Positions 1 through 9,128 of a stretch of 64,000 bases of DNA are shown in pieces (position 1 is the first letter of the stretch; the number at the start of each line of letters is the position of its first letter). The stretch is from positions 62,001 to 126,000 of the forward strand of contig CAJURY010000002.1 in NCBI GenBank assembly GCA_910589155.1, read 5' to 3'. A program made the translations under genes and the position numbers. The stretch is from an uncultured Oscillospiraceae bacterium (lineage in GTDB: Bacteria; Bacillota; Clostridia; Oscillospirales; Oscillospiraceae). The notes below the pieces were generated by a model, which did not search any database, was not told the DNA's origin, and saw only the letters and a list, made by a program, of their open reading frames with translations.

Positions 1-1202
1 GAAGAAACGCCCGGATCGATTTCTATCTCAATGCCAAAGGTCTCGGTAAAGCGTTTCCGGCTTTCCTCCAGCTCCCGCAGGGCAATTTGCAGCAGCACAT
101 GGGCGGAAAGCGCCCGGAACATCACCACGTTGCCGGAAGCAAACCGGGAACAAATCGCCGGCGGAAAATGGGGTTCGCCGGTAAAAGGATCCCGGTCGGT
201 TCCCAGAGCTTCCATGACAACCTGTCGGGACAACTCCCCGCCGTCGGCGTTTTCGTAAAGCTGGCGGCCTGCGTTGGTGGTAAAAATGAGAATGACGTCC
301 CGGAAGCTGACCTCCTGATCTGTGTAGCTGTCCCGAAGGCGGCCCGCATCCAAAATCTGCAAAAACAGATGAATAATCGAGCGGTGCGCCTTTTCAATCT
401 CATCAAAAAGCAGCACGCAATGGGGATGCTTTGCGACAAAGCCTGTCATATTGCCGGATTTTCCGTTTTTATACACCGGATCCGACCCGGAAAACTCCAA
501 ATTTGCCCCCTCATAACCATACTCGCTCATGTCAAAGCGACAAAAGGGCAATCCCAGCGCGCTGGCCGCCTGCTCCGCCAGAAACGTTTTGCCTACGCCG
601 GGTTTTCCCGCAAACAAAAACGTCGCTCTGGGGCGATACCGTTTGGGGTTGGATATCGCCTGCAATTCGGCCTGAAAAAAGCCCTGTACAAAATCCCGCA
701 CCGCGTGCTCCTGCCCGAAAACATTTTCCAGCAAGGTTTTGCGGATCCGCTTGGTTTTTTCAATGATGTTTGCAATCGCCGCCGTCCCCACGCCGGCCGC
801 TATGGTCTTTTGCGCGTCAGGGCGCAGAAAGCTGGCGATAAAAGGGGTAGGCGCTTGCAGAAGCGCCAAAAAAGCGTCTTTTGCAGCAAGGGCGTTTTGA
901 CTTTTCTCTCTGGCAGCAAAAAGTAACTGCTGAAGCTGAATAAAATCCCTGGGGCTTCCCGCCTTCGTCTTTGCCAGCGCATCCGGCAGAGCGGATACCT
1001 GCCCGGCGTCCAGCGTCGTATAAGCTTTTACCAGCTTTTCCAGCTCCAGTCGCTCCTCCAAAGGCGTATCCTCTGAAAAAGCCGCCTCCAAGCAGGCGCA
1101 AAACAGATGATCCGCGCTCATGCATCCATGCCTCAGCGCTTTTTGCAGCGCTTCCGCCCGCGTCAAAGCGGCGATAAACAATTTTGTATTTTTTCCGTTC
1201 AT
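1..1202 (-). CDS. Clp-type AAA+ ATPase, C-terminus outside window (partial)
   Basis: An open frame runs from ATG at 1202 leftward off the window edge. About 180 N-terminal residues resemble a loose Clp N-terminal helical domain. A single AAA+ module of the ClpA/B D2 (AAA_2) type follows: VFGQEHAV at the domain start, Walker A GKPGVGKT near residue 199, Walker B VLLFDEIEKAH and a sensor-1-like IFTTNAG. Such ATPases unfold or remodel proteins in the cytoplasm. Only one AAA domain is visible, and it starts much earlier than in ClpB or ClpC, so this is not an ordinary two-ring Clp. It starts 22 bases after the stop of the CDP-glycerol transferase gene and is probably co-transcribed with the wall-polymer operon. 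The exact role is unknown. Confidence 0.85.
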   Translation of the reverse strand, partial: MNGKNTKLFIAALTRAEALQKALRHGCMSADHLFCACLEAAFSEDTPLEERLELEKLVKAYTTLDAGQVSALPDALAKTKAGSPRDFIQLQQLLFAAREKSQNALAAKDAFLALLQAPTPFIASFLRPDAQKTIAAGVGTAAIANIIEKTKRIRKTLLENVFGQEHAVRDFVQGFFQAELQAISNPKRYRPRATFLFAGKPGVGKTFLAEQAASALGLPFCRFDMSEYGYEGANLEFSGSDPVYKNGKSGNMTGFVAKHPHCVLLFDEIEKAHRSIIHLFLQILDAGRLRDSYTDQEVSFRDVILIFTTNAGRQLYENADGGELSRQVVMEALGTDRDPFTGEPHFPPAICSRFASGNVVMFRALSAHVLLQIALRELEESRKRFTETFGIEIEIDPGVS

Positions 1203-1223
1203 CGTCAACCTGTTCTCCCGCAA

Positions 1224-2363
1224 TTACTCCGCCATTTTCTGCAAAATCCAATCTGCGCAGCGTTTCGCCGCCTGTCCATCCTCGCAAAATCCCTGCTCTT
1301 TATAGAAGGCCGCCCAACGTTTGCGGTATACTTCTTCATCAAAGGCCAGAATCTCCCGGCAAAGCGCCGCGTTACTATCCGCTAGGGGGAAAGGCAGACT
1401 GTCTATGGGAAAATAAAAATTTCGATCTGTCTTATAAGCTTCCACATCCGTGGCAAATTGCAGACAGGGCTTTCCGCTGAGCGCATAGTCAAACATGGAA
1501 GAAGAATAGTCTGTAATTAAAAGATCCGCCGCAAGCAGAAGCTCCTGCATATCCGGATACCGGGTCGCGTCCAGCACGCGGGTTTCATCATAAGCGAAAA
1601 GCCCTTTTGACTGCTCCGCCACATTGGGATGCAGTCGAATCAGCGCCGTCCAGCAGCCGCCGAAGCGTTTTTCACAGGCGGCAAGAACATTTTCCACATC
1701 CAGTTTATAAGCGTCGGTGGAATGATCCACCCGGAAGGTGGGAGCGTATAACAGCAGTCTGCGCGTCGGCTCCAACCCCAAAGCCGCAAACACCTTTTGC
1801 TTCACAGCGTCGGTATTTTGGAAAAACACATCGTTTCTTGGGGTGCCAAACGCCGCCACTTCCCCGTCGTACCAAAAAGCGTTCTGGTACAGTTTTGTCA
1901 TAAAGTCGCTGCCGGAAACTATGAGGTCGCACTGCGCGGAATCATTTTTGCAGCTTTGTACATACGCAGGCTCCAGCGCGCTTTCCGCGTCTTTTTCAAT
2001 ACGCTTCAGGGCAAAGCCATGCCAGGTCTGCAAGTAATACTGGGACTTTTTCTTGCCACGCCAGTCTTTTCTGCAATTATCCACCCAAACCTTTGCCGTA
2101 GACAAGGCAAAAATCCGCCGAAAGCTATTGTATGGCACCGGCTCCACGCCTTGGGGCAGTTCTTTCGCGTCCTCCGGAGTTTTTACCAGCCATTGCAGCT
2201 TGCGCTTTTCCCCGGAAGACAGCAGCGCCTCGGCAATGGCCTTGGGACTGTCCGAGTAGCCTCTGCCATAGTAGCTGCAAAATACAACTTTTCTTGGATT
2301 CACCGGCAGCGGATGACACAGCCGCCGGAAAATCGCGTAAGCATATTCCCGAAAATTCGCCAT
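1224..2363 (-). CDS. CDP-glycerol glycerophosphotransferase family protein (TagB/TagF-like)
   Basis: This 379-residue protein matches the CDP-glycerol glycerophosphotransferase family. Seen are the N-terminal VVFCSYYGRGYSDSPKAIAE region, QTWHGFALKRI (the conserved TWHG histidine), the GTPRND motif and LLITDYSSSMFDYAL near the C-terminus. Family members transfer glycerol-phosphate or a related polyol-phosphate from a CDP-activated donor onto a membrane-linked acceptor at the inner face of the membrane. It lacks the long N-terminal extension of true TagF polymerases, so a TagB-like primase or a modifier of a phosphorylated capsule is as likely as a polymerase. It lies 4 bases from the flippase gene, inside a five-gene polysaccharide operon. 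Confidence 0.88.
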   Translation of the reverse strand: MANFREYAYAIFRRLCHPLPVNPRKVVFCSYYGRGYSDSPKAIAEALLSSGEKRKLQWLVKTPEDAKELPQGVEPVPYNSFRRIFALSTAKVWVDNCRKDWRGKKKSQYYLQTWHGFALKRIEKDAESALEPAYVQSCKNDSAQCDLIVSGSDFMTKLYQNAFWYDGEVAAFGTPRNDVFFQNTDAVKQKVFAALGLEPTRRLLLYAPTFRVDHSTDAYKLDVENVLAACEKRFGGCWTALIRLHPNVAEQSKGLFAYDETRVLDATRYPDMQELLLAADLLITDYSSSMFDYALSGKPCLQFATDVEAYKTDRNFYFPIDSLPFPLADSNAALCREILAFDEEVYRKRWAAFYKEQGFCEDGQAAKRCADWILQKMAE

Positions 2364-2367
2364 TTTT

Positions 2368-3687
2368 CTACCCCTTTCGGAACATATCCCGGTGCCGCCA
2401 GATTACCACAATCCGGTACAGCAAAATCAGTGTTTCCGCTACGGAAACCGCCGCGCCAAGGGTAATCATGTTCATATGGCCGCTGAAATACAGAATCATT
2501 AAATTCACAACATGGAGCACCGAGCCAAAAATCACAGAATAATTGGCCTGCTCCGGCATTCCCATGGCGGACAAGGTAGGGAAGCCCAGAATGTAGCTGG
2601 GCAAAATCACAATGCCTACCGGCAGCATCGCCCGAAGCACCTGGGCAACCGGGGCGTATTCCTTACCGAAATACAAAACGCACAGCGGTTCCGCCCAAAT
2701 AAATACGCAAAGACAGAAAGCAATGATAATCGGTTCAAAAATCAACAGCACCTTTTTCACCAGCTTAAAATCCCGGTGCTTCACCATATACGGATACATA
2801 CTGTCCGAAATTGGAGATAAGGCGTTTTTCCCGGCGTTGATTAGATTGTTAGAAGCCGTATAATAGCCCGTAGGCGCACCGGTGGCAGAAATGCTGTCCA
2901 GAATTAGGGTATTTAAAGCGGAATACACCGTGGTAGACACTCTGGAATAGAAAAACACGGAAGAACGCTTCAGGTTCAGCCATATATCCTTCCATCGGAT
3001 GGGGCTAAACCAGACGCCCAGCCGCTTGTGCAGATCCACATAGGAAACGCCCACTGCAACCAGATTTCCCACCGCAGTAATGGCAGGCACCATCCAGACG
3101 TCCTCCGGCTTTTTCATAAACAGCAAAATCCCCGCTGTGAAAAACGCTTTGATGCAGACTGTCCGAATGGTAATTGCGGACATTTTTTCCAGACCACGGT
3201 ATAAGAAGTCCGGCAACAGGGAACCAGAAGCGGTAGAAAGGAAAAACAACACATAAAGCGTCGTATTTTTCTGCCAGGAGGGAATCAGCGCGCAAAGCGC
3301 GATTAAAACCACAGCGGAGAATGCCGTGAGCATCAGCTTGCCGCAGGTAATGGCGGAGAAAATTTTGCACAGGTAGGGCTTGTCCTCTCGGTGCAGCGAC
3401 ACATCCTGGGTGCCCGAAAGCAAAAAGCCGAAATCTATCACAAGCTGAAAATACACCATAATCGTCGTAGCGACGCCCAACATCCCGTAAGCTGACGGTC
3501 CCAGAATGCGAGATTCATAGGGGACAATTGCCAAAGATAAAAGCTGATTGGAAAAGGTCAGGATGTAAAGCATAACCGTGTTCAGAAGCAATGCTTTTTT
3601 GCTGCTTTTCAAAGAAAACTTATGTTTTGCCAATGATTTGAAACCTCGATTCCTGCCGGCGCAGAGCACGGCGTCTGTTTTCAGCAT
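2368..3687 (-). CDS. oligosaccharide flippase family protein (Wzx/MurJ-like)
   Basis: This 439-residue polytopic membrane protein has about 12-14 hydrophobic segments. The N-terminal LLSLAIVPYESRILGPSAYG and the following GVATTIMVYFQLVIDFGF pattern are typical of Wzx-type polysaccharide flippases of the MOP superfamily, which turn lipid-linked repeat units across the membrane. The first 25-35 residues (basic, with two cysteines) precede the first helix, so a later start at one of the internal methionines is possible. It sits between a glycosyltransferase and the CDP-glycerol transferase, which fits assembly and export of a phosphorylated surface polymer. Confidence 0.87.
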   Translation of the reverse strand: MLKTDAVLCAGRNRGFKSLAKHKFSLKSSKKALLLNTVMLYILTFSNQLLSLAIVPYESRILGPSAYGMLGVATTIMVYFQLVIDFGFLLSGTQDVSLHREDKPYLCKIFSAITCGKLMLTAFSAVVLIALCALIPSWQKNTTLYVLFFLSTASGSLLPDFLYRGLEKMSAITIRTVCIKAFFTAGILLFMKKPEDVWMVPAITAVGNLVAVGVSYVDLHKRLGVWFSPIRWKDIWLNLKRSSVFFYSRVSTTVYSALNTLILDSISATGAPTGYYTASNNLINAGKNALSPISDSMYPYMVKHRDFKLVKKVLLIFEPIIIAFCLCVFIWAEPLCVLYFGKEYAPVAQVLRAMLPVGIVILPSYILGFPTLSAMGMPEQANYSVIFGSVLHVVNLMILYFSGHMNMITLGAAVSVAETLILLYRIVVIWRHRDMFRKG

Positions 3688-3716
3688 CCAAACTGCCGAA
3701 AACAGACGCTGCTTTT

Positions 3717-4715
3717 TCAGCCGCGTCCGTTTTTATTGCGCTGATTGCGCCGCATTGTAAACAGGGTACACAGCAACCTATACTGCTTCCACTCCAGAAG
3801 CCGGAGCACGATACGCTTTTTTCGCCCCAGCCAGGAAAGCATGGGATTTTTTCGGTAATCCGGGAAATGCTTTTGCACATAACCCAGAAAATCCGGCAAA
3901 ATATCCGCCTCGGGGTCGGCCATCAGCACTCGCTGCGCCGCCTCCATGGTATGCTCCACCGCCAGGCAGCTCAAAACGTCATAATACTGCGCAAGTTCCC
4001 CGCTTTCTTCAAAATAGCGACGAACCGTCTCCACCGCATCTAAAATTTCCAGATTGCGCCGAATGTTGCTGCTGCGCATAATCGACCCTTCCCGCAGCAA
4101 ATAAAAGTACAGCATTTGCGGCAGCACCACAATTTGCCGCGCCCGATACAGGCACTTGGGCGTGGTATGCAGATCCTCGTACCAAACCCTTCCAGGGAAA
4201 CGAATACCTGTATCCAAAAACAATTCCTTGCGGTAGATCCGTGCCCAGGCCATAGGAGGTTCCAGCAGCAACGCAGGACAGTCTTTTAAAGCAAAAGGTT
4301 CTCCTCTTGGCGCCTTCATCGCTTCTATCGGGAGCATTTCTTCCCCTTCCACACACCAGTAGCCAAACACGTACATATCCGCATGGGCCTTATGAATCTC
4401 CTTTGCCAGGACAGACAGCGCCTCCGGCGCAATATAATCGTCGCTGTCCACAAAAAACAGATATTCGCCTTTCGCCGCTTCCAGCCCCGTGTTGCGCGCG
4501 GCGCCAAGACCGCCGTTGGCCTGGTGGATGGTACGCACCCGCTCCGGGAATTGCGCGGCGTACTGGTCGCAAAGGGCGGGACATTTCCCGTCCGTCGCGC
4601 CGTCGTCCACCAGAATAATTTCAAAATCATCAAAATCCTGCCCCAAAAGGGAATTCATACATTTGGGAAGATAATCCGCAACATTGTACACAGGAACTAC
4701 AACGCTAAAAAGCAT
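3717..4715 (-). CDS. glycosyltransferase family 2
   Basis: This is a 332-residue GT-A fold transferase. The N-terminus MLFSVVVPVYNVADYLPKC, the nucleotide-binding ILVDDGATDG, QANGGLGAARNTGLEAA and the metal-binding FVDSDDY are the classic GT2 signatures. It adds one sugar from a nucleotide-sugar to a lipid-linked intermediate at the cytoplasmic face. The C-terminal third carries no recognised extra domain. It is adjacent to and clearly paralogous with the next gene (4732-5709), which suggests duplication within the locus. The sugar specificity cannot be read from the sequence. Confidence 0.92.
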   Translation of the reverse strand: MLFSVVVPVYNVADYLPKCMNSLLGQDFDDFEIILVDDGATDGKCPALCDQYAAQFPERVRTIHQANGGLGAARNTGLEAAKGEYLFFVDSDDYIAPEALSVLAKEIHKAHADMYVFGYWCVEGEEMLPIEAMKAPRGEPFALKDCPALLLEPPMAWARIYRKELFLDTGIRFPGRVWYEDLHTTPKCLYRARQIVVLPQMLYFYLLREGSIMRSSNIRRNLEILDAVETVRRYFEESGELAQYYDVLSCLAVEHTMEAAQRVLMADPEADILPDFLGYVQKHFPDYRKNPMLSWLGRKKRIVLRLLEWKQYRLLCTLFTMRRNQRNKNGRG

Positions 4716-4731
4716 ACCGTTCTCCTTTCCG

Positions 4732-5709
4732 TCACTTACCGTCCTTTAACTGAAAAAGCCGACGAAGCAGACCATACCGCTTATGGCAAATCAGACACAA
4801 CGCCAATCGTTTCAGCCGGGGGAACTGCCTGATATAGTAATTTTTCTGAAAATCCGGGAATCTTTTAGAAACGTAACTGGAAAGCTCCTGCAAAATGGGA
4901 GATTTCGGGTCGATTCTCGCCACCCGGACGGAGGCAACCAGCAAAACGTGCTCTACTGTCAAGGCGCACAATTCTTTTTGGTACTGGTCAAAAAGTCCTT
5001 TTTCCTGATACCACCCCAAAACGTCCTCCATCGCAGTGATAATCTCCCGGTTTCGGGGCAAAACCCGGCTGTTCATAATGGAGCCGGGGCGGGACAAATA
5101 GCAATAAGGACGCTCCGGGAGAATCACGATTTTTTCCGCCAATGCGAAAAGCTTCGTTACTGTACAAATATCTTCATACCACACCCGGTTGGGAAACGAC
5201 ACGCCTTTGTCGAACAGCGTCCGCCGCCAGATTCGCTGCCAGACCCCCGGCACAGAGAGCAAAAATTCCGGCTGCTTTGCCAAGGTAAAGGGCGCGCCCA
5301 CTTTTCCTCGATTGGCGGACATGGGCCGAAGGCGCCCTTCCCCATCGTCGCTGAAAAAGTCATAAGCGATAATATCCGCCTGATACTTCTTTACCGCCGC
5401 CGCCAATCGCTCCAGCGCGTCGGATTTCAGGGAATCATCGCTGTCCACAAAGAATAAATACTCCCCTTGGGCAGCGGCAATGCCGGTGTTGCGGGCGCAG
5501 CCAGGTCCCTGATTTTCCTGATGAAACACTCGAACGCGCCCGCCGCTTTCCTCTGCCATGGCGTCGCACAGTAGATCGCTGCCGTCTGTGGAGCCGTCGT
5601 CCACCAGCAGCACCTCATAATCCGAAAAGGAATTGGCTAAAATGGAACCAACGCATTTTCTGATATACTCTTTTACATTGTATACCGGTATCACAATACT
5701 GAAAAGCAT
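4732..5709 (-). CDS. glycosyltransferase family 2 (paralogue of 3717-4715)
   Basis: This 325-residue GT2 enzyme has the same architecture as its neighbour: MLFSIVIPVYNVKEYIRKC, VLLVDDGSTDGS, ENQGPGCARNTGIAAA and FVDSDDS. The conserved WQRIWRRTLFDKG and VWYEDICT motifs match positions in the paralogue (WARIYRKELFLDTG, VWYEDLHT). It therefore probably uses a similar donor or acts on the next residue of the repeat unit. It lies 12 bases from the polymerase-like gene, so the two are transcribed together. Confidence 0.92.
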   Translation of the reverse strand: MLFSIVIPVYNVKEYIRKCVGSILANSFSDYEVLLVDDGSTDGSDLLCDAMAEESGGRVRVFHQENQGPGCARNTGIAAAQGEYLFFVDSDDSLKSDALERLAAAVKKYQADIIAYDFFSDDGEGRLRPMSANRGKVGAPFTLAKQPEFLLSVPGVWQRIWRRTLFDKGVSFPNRVWYEDICTVTKLFALAEKIVILPERPYCYLSRPGSIMNSRVLPRNREIITAMEDVLGWYQEKGLFDQYQKELCALTVEHVLLVASVRVARIDPKSPILQELSSYVSKRFPDFQKNYYIRQFPRLKRLALCLICHKRYGLLRRLFQLKDGK

Positions 5710-5721
5710 ACAAATTACCTC

Positions 5722-7392
5722 TTATTTTCCAGCAATTTTGCGGATTTTCTGCCGTTTAGGAGAGAGTTCGCGCCGGGAAAGATACCACATTCCCGCCAGC
5801 AGCATCCCCAGATAAACCGAGGCGTTATTCCTCTGCAATGCGCTGCAAGTACAGTATGCGTGCACCATTGCGCAGCAATAGCTGATGCAAAACGCCGCAA
5901 AATCCAAGGTGTAGTAGGTCTTAAAGTCCCGGCACATGGCGTAAAACGCCCGCAGGCCGAAATACAGCAAAAACGCTACCATCAAAGCAAGTCCCACAAT
6001 GCCGTACATATAACGAATCGCATGAAAATCATTTTCGGGATTAAAAACATCATCCTCCACCGTCCAGACCTCACGATCCCAGTCGTAAACGTCCATACGC
6101 TGCTTCATGCGGCCGACTTCCATGCCGAACCATCTGGCGGATTCCGGAGAATCCTCCAGTAAGAGCTTGCAGAAGTTGATTTTTCTCATACGGGCATTGG
6201 CAATCACTTCTGTTTCCGTGCTGGATCCATAAAGCGCCGTCACCCGCTCCAGGCCATAGCGCCGCACCATACCGCCCAGGTATGTATGATAAACCGTACC
6301 CAGACGTTCCATTTCCTCCCATGCTTGCATGGCCTTTTCCGCCTCAGTTAGCTCCTTGGACGGCTTTTTCACCGGCGTAACGTCTGTTCCCTCCAGAATC
6401 GCATCTACAGAGCCTTGCCGGGTTTCCGCATTGTCGCTAATTGCATCCTGATTGCGGGAAGTTGGCGAAATGGGGTAGGTCGCCACGAATAAAACCGTAC
6501 ACAAAAGCACAGCCGCCGCCTGCTTCCAGTTTTTTCTGTTCACCAGCAAAACGGAAATACCCACGCCCATGCCCACCGCAAACAGCGACGCAAAGGCCAG
6601 CCGGGGCGCGAGGAAGTACAGCGCGCCAAGGGAAACCAAGCTGACCAGAAAGGCCGGTATCGGCTTTCCCGGCCACCGCTTTATCGCCCATACTATGGCA
6701 ATCGGCGCAAGCATGGCCAAAATCGCGCTCTGGCAGTTGGTCCACATAAACCAACCCAGTACGCCGATGCCCTTATTTTGATAGGTATGGGGATCTGTAC
6801 CGGTAATGGTGCTGAGAATCTGCACCGCGACAATAATTCCCAGACTCAAAACCATACCTTTTTTCATAGCGTCAAAGGTTTTTTCGTTTTTCCGCAAAAA
6901 TGTAATAAAGCAGATAGCTGTCAAAGGCATTAAAATAACGCGGATTTCATTCATCAGATCGTCTACCGGCAATAAGTAGCCCACTTCCATACAGGCCCAA
7001 ATATGACCTGCCGTGAACGCGCCCAGCACCCCGGCGGCCACAAAGTAAATCCACTTCCGATCCGTCAGCAAAAAGCCCAGAAATACCGAGCCGCCCAAAA
7101 GCAGCATTCTGGCCAACAGCGTGAAGGTATTGGAAATGCCCCATTCATTCTGCCAATAACCCAGCACGTCTAAAACCGGCTGTGCCGCGCAAAATAAGAG
7201 AACCAGCAACGGAAGCTTGTCCGTCACATAGCTTTGAAAACGACGATAACCATTCAAAAGGATACACCTGCCTGTTCGCAAAATAGAAATTCCGTTTGCG
7301 CCAAAATTCGCCTTTTCGCCGCCGCCAAAGACGGCGATGGCAAAAAAACGGCTTTTTCGTAACAATTTCTTAAAATTTGTGCTGTTTTTCAT
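5722..7392 (-). CDS. O-antigen ligase / polysaccharide polymerase-like membrane protein
   Basis: This protein of up to 556 residues has about ten hydrophobic segments and one long hydrophilic loop (roughly residues 320-450). That is the layout of the O-antigen ligase / Wzy polymerase family, which joins lipid-linked repeat units on the outer side of the membrane. Enzymatic residues are not diagnostic. The first 45 residues (basic, FGGGEKANFGANG) look untypical. A TTG at 7257, preceded by a weak AGGTG, would start just before LNGYRRFQSYVTDKLP and the first membrane helix, so the true start may be internal. It is the most upstream gene of the surface polymer operon. Confidence 0.75.
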   Translation of the reverse strand: MKNSTNFKKLLRKSRFFAIAVFGGGEKANFGANGISILRTGRCILLNGYRRFQSYVTDKLPLLVLLFCAAQPVLDVLGYWQNEWGISNTFTLLARMLLLGGSVFLGFLLTDRKWIYFVAAGVLGAFTAGHIWACMEVGYLLPVDDLMNEIRVILMPLTAICFITFLRKNEKTFDAMKKGMVLSLGIIVAVQILSTITGTDPHTYQNKGIGVLGWFMWTNCQSAILAMLAPIAIVWAIKRWPGKPIPAFLVSLVSLGALYFLAPRLAFASLFAVGMGVGISVLLVNRKNWKQAAAVLLCTVLFVATYPISPTSRNQDAISDNAETRQGSVDAILEGTDVTPVKKPSKELTEAEKAMQAWEEMERLGTVYHTYLGGMVRRYGLERVTALYGSSTETEVIANARMRKINFCKLLLEDSPESARWFGMEVGRMKQRMDVYDWDREVWTVEDDVFNPENDFHAIRYMYGIVGLALMVAFLLYFGLRAFYAMCRDFKTYYTLDFAAFCISYCCAMVHAYCTCSALQRNNASVYLGMLLAGMWYLSRRELSPKRQKIRKIAGK

Positions 7393-7466
7393 AGAATCTG
7401 CACAAATTCTGCGACAATTGTACCATGCGCAAACGGAATTGTCAATTTAAAAAGAAAGAATCGCTT

Positions 7467-7490
7467 AGAACCTGTATGCATACAGGTTCT
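7467..7490. terminator. 24-base perfect palindrome at the end of trxA
   Basis: The arms AGAACCTGTATG and CATACAGGTTCT form a perfect 24-base palindrome that ends inside the trxA stop codon. On the minus strand it is followed by a T-rich run (ATTCTTTCTTTTT). It could end trxA transcripts and also separate them from the start region of the polysaccharide operon. The absence of any loop makes it an unusual terminator; it could be a protein-binding site instead. Confidence 0.5.
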
Positions 7491-7798
7491 TACTTCAGCA
7501 TCTGCAAAATCTCGTTTTTGGGACGAACGCCTACGCTGGTTTTTTCCACCTTGCCGTTTTTCACAACCGCCAGCATGGGAATACTCATTACGCCGAAGGC
7601 CTGCGCCAGCTCCTGCTCCTCATCCACATTGACCTTGCCCACCTTGAAGCCCTCCGCTTCCTTTGCAACCTCCGCCAAAATGGGGCTGAGCATCCGACAA
7701 GGTCCACACCAATCCGCCCAGAAATCCAGCAGTACTGGCACCGGGGAATTTACGACTTCCTTTTCATAGTTTTCCTTGGTGATTTTCAATTCAGACAT
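7490..7798 (-). CDS. trxA: thioredoxin
   Basis: Thioredoxin of about 103 residues with the active site WCGPC at residues 30-34 and the cis-proline region SIPML. It reduces protein disulfides in the cytosol using electrons from thioredoxin reductase. The ATG at 7798 is chosen because GAAAGGAAG lies just upstream and the family starts close to this point. A longer frame from 7867 would overlap the preceding thioesterase gene and add non-homologous residues. It lies 55 bases downstream of the thioesterase. Confidence 0.95.
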   Translation of the reverse strand: MSELKITKENYEKEVVNSPVPVLLDFWADWCGPCRMLSPILAEVAKEAEGFKVGKVNVDEEQELAQAFGVMSIPMLAVVKNGKVEKTSVGVRPKNEILQMLK

Positions 7799-7853
7799 AT
7801 CTTGCTTCCTTTCTATCCATTCTAATTCTAGTATACCCCGACTTAAGCAAGGG

Positions 7854-8240
7854 TCACAGCTTTTCATAGGTTTTTTCTAAAAAGCGCTGGCTGTCTACAA
7901 CGACGCGCTGATGAACGCCTCTTCCAATTTCGCCTGCTTCGTCAAAAGCGTTTACCTGAAAAGTCAGCTTTTTGCCCTCCACGGCGGTAACCTCCGCCGT
8001 TGCCCGCACCGCAAGTCCCACCGGCGTGGCTGCCAAATGCTCAATTTGCAGCATGGTTCCCACAGTGGTCTTTCCCTCCGGCAAGGCGTCTCGAATGGCC
8101 TCGCAGGCCGCGCCTTCCATCATCGCCGCCATGCAAGGCGTTGCAAAAACCAGCAGATCGCCGGAACCAACCTCCTGAGCCGTATCCGCCCTTTCCACTT
8201 GCCCGCCGACCTCCGCCTTCATTCCCATTGTCAATTCCAT
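7854..8240 (-). CDS. hotdog-fold thioesterase (FlK-like family)
   Basis: This 128-residue protein resembles the fluoroacetyl-CoA-thioesterase-like hotdog family. Seen are the N-terminal GMKAEVGGQVERADTAQEVGSGDLLVFATPCMAAMMEGAACEA arrangement (quoted in two parts: strand, then central helix), VGTMLQIEHLAATPVG and the C-terminal strands ending VHQRVVVD. These enzymes hydrolyse small acyl-CoA thioesters in the cytosol; most bacterial members have no known substrate and do not act on fluoroacetyl-CoA. The RBS GAAAGGG precedes the ATG. It is followed closely by trxA, probably in one transcript. Confidence 0.8.
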   Translation of the reverse strand: MELTMGMKAEVGGQVERADTAQEVGSGDLLVFATPCMAAMMEGAACEAIRDALPEGKTTVGTMLQIEHLAATPVGLAVRATAEVTAVEGKKLTFQVNAFDEAGEIGRGVHQRVVVDSQRFLEKTYEKL

Positions 8241-8419
8241 AGCTTCGCACCCTTTCTATTTTTTCATAGTATATCCGATTTTTTCCAGAAATGCAAGAAC
8301 CCGCGCCAAGCTTCAAGCCGGGTAGTCATATTGTTTTCCCACCGTAAGACAACAGGACGCGTGCGTTATCTGCCCTGCTTCGGCATTTTTATACATTGCT
8401 CCTTCCTTAAAATGAATTG

Positions 8420-8704
8420 TCATCGCATCGATTTTTTAATGGGCTTCCAATCCATTTCCTGCCGCCGGGCGATACATTGCGCCTGAAATTCCACCGGGTC
8501 AAACCCCAATATTTCATTTGGCGTTTTACCGAATCCAATACAAATTTTCATGAAAACCGTCAGAGAAGGTACGCTTTTGCCACTGAGAATTCTGCAAAAA
8601 TACTGCTTGCTGATGTTACACCGAGCCGCCGCTTCCTCCAGCGTCAGGCCTTCTTCCTTGCAAAACCGGCGTAAATTGGGGGATAGGTTGTCTAAAAACA
8701 TCAT
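8420..8704 (-). CDS. small XRE-family helix-turn-helix regulator
   Basis: This 94-residue protein has a Cro/CI-type helix-turn-helix in its N-terminal two thirds: LTLEEAAARCNISKQYFCRI, then GKSVPSLTVFMKICIGFGKTPNEIL. The last 25 residues are basic. It presumably binds an operator near its own promoter. No partner gene is adjacent and the target is unknown. The AT-rich 400 bases upstream could contain its promoter. Confidence 0.85.
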   Translation of the reverse strand: MMFLDNLSPNLRRFCKEEGLTLEEAAARCNISKQYFCRILSGKSVPSLTVFMKICIGFGKTPNEILGFDPVEFQAQCIARRQEMDWKPIKKSMR

Positions 8705-9128
8705 AAAACCACACTTTCTGTAATTTTGATGTTTTTATACTAAAAACAAGGCAATATTCCATCAATAAATAATTTGGTTTTTTCAGTAGTTTTTATCTAT
8801 TTTCTGAAAATTTGTCAAGTTTTACAAATGCAAAATGCTTGCATACGCCAAAGATTTCCCGGAATGATCTTTCATATTTATATCATAAAGATTCAAAACG
8901 ATTTGTTGCATAATATTGCTTTCAAATCTCCATGGCGGCTTAGTAAGGCTATGGAAATAGGAAGCCGGTTCGACAGTATTGCAATGAAATATCATAGCGC
9001 TCGCTGTTAGGAATGGTTAGAAATTTGGCTACATACGATAATTATGCTACGGTCAGTGTCACCGCTGATTTGAAATTGTAAGAAAACGCCGAAGAAATTT
9101 TGTCATTTCCGGGCGGGGGGGAACAAAC
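8705..9128. other. intergenic region without supported gene
   Basis: An AT-rich stretch between the XRE regulator and the IS21 remnant. The only plus-strand frame (8774-9010) has no RBS, no family resemblance and poor codon use. A short GGGCGGGGGGG run at about 9110-9120 sits at the border of the IS fragment. Nothing functional can be supported beyond a likely promoter for the regulator at its left end. Confidence 0.6.

Noticed and set aside
8774..9010. Plus-strand frame of 78 residues between the XRE regulator and the IS relic
   Set aside because: No RBS, no family resemblance, AT-rich composition unlike neighbouring genes.
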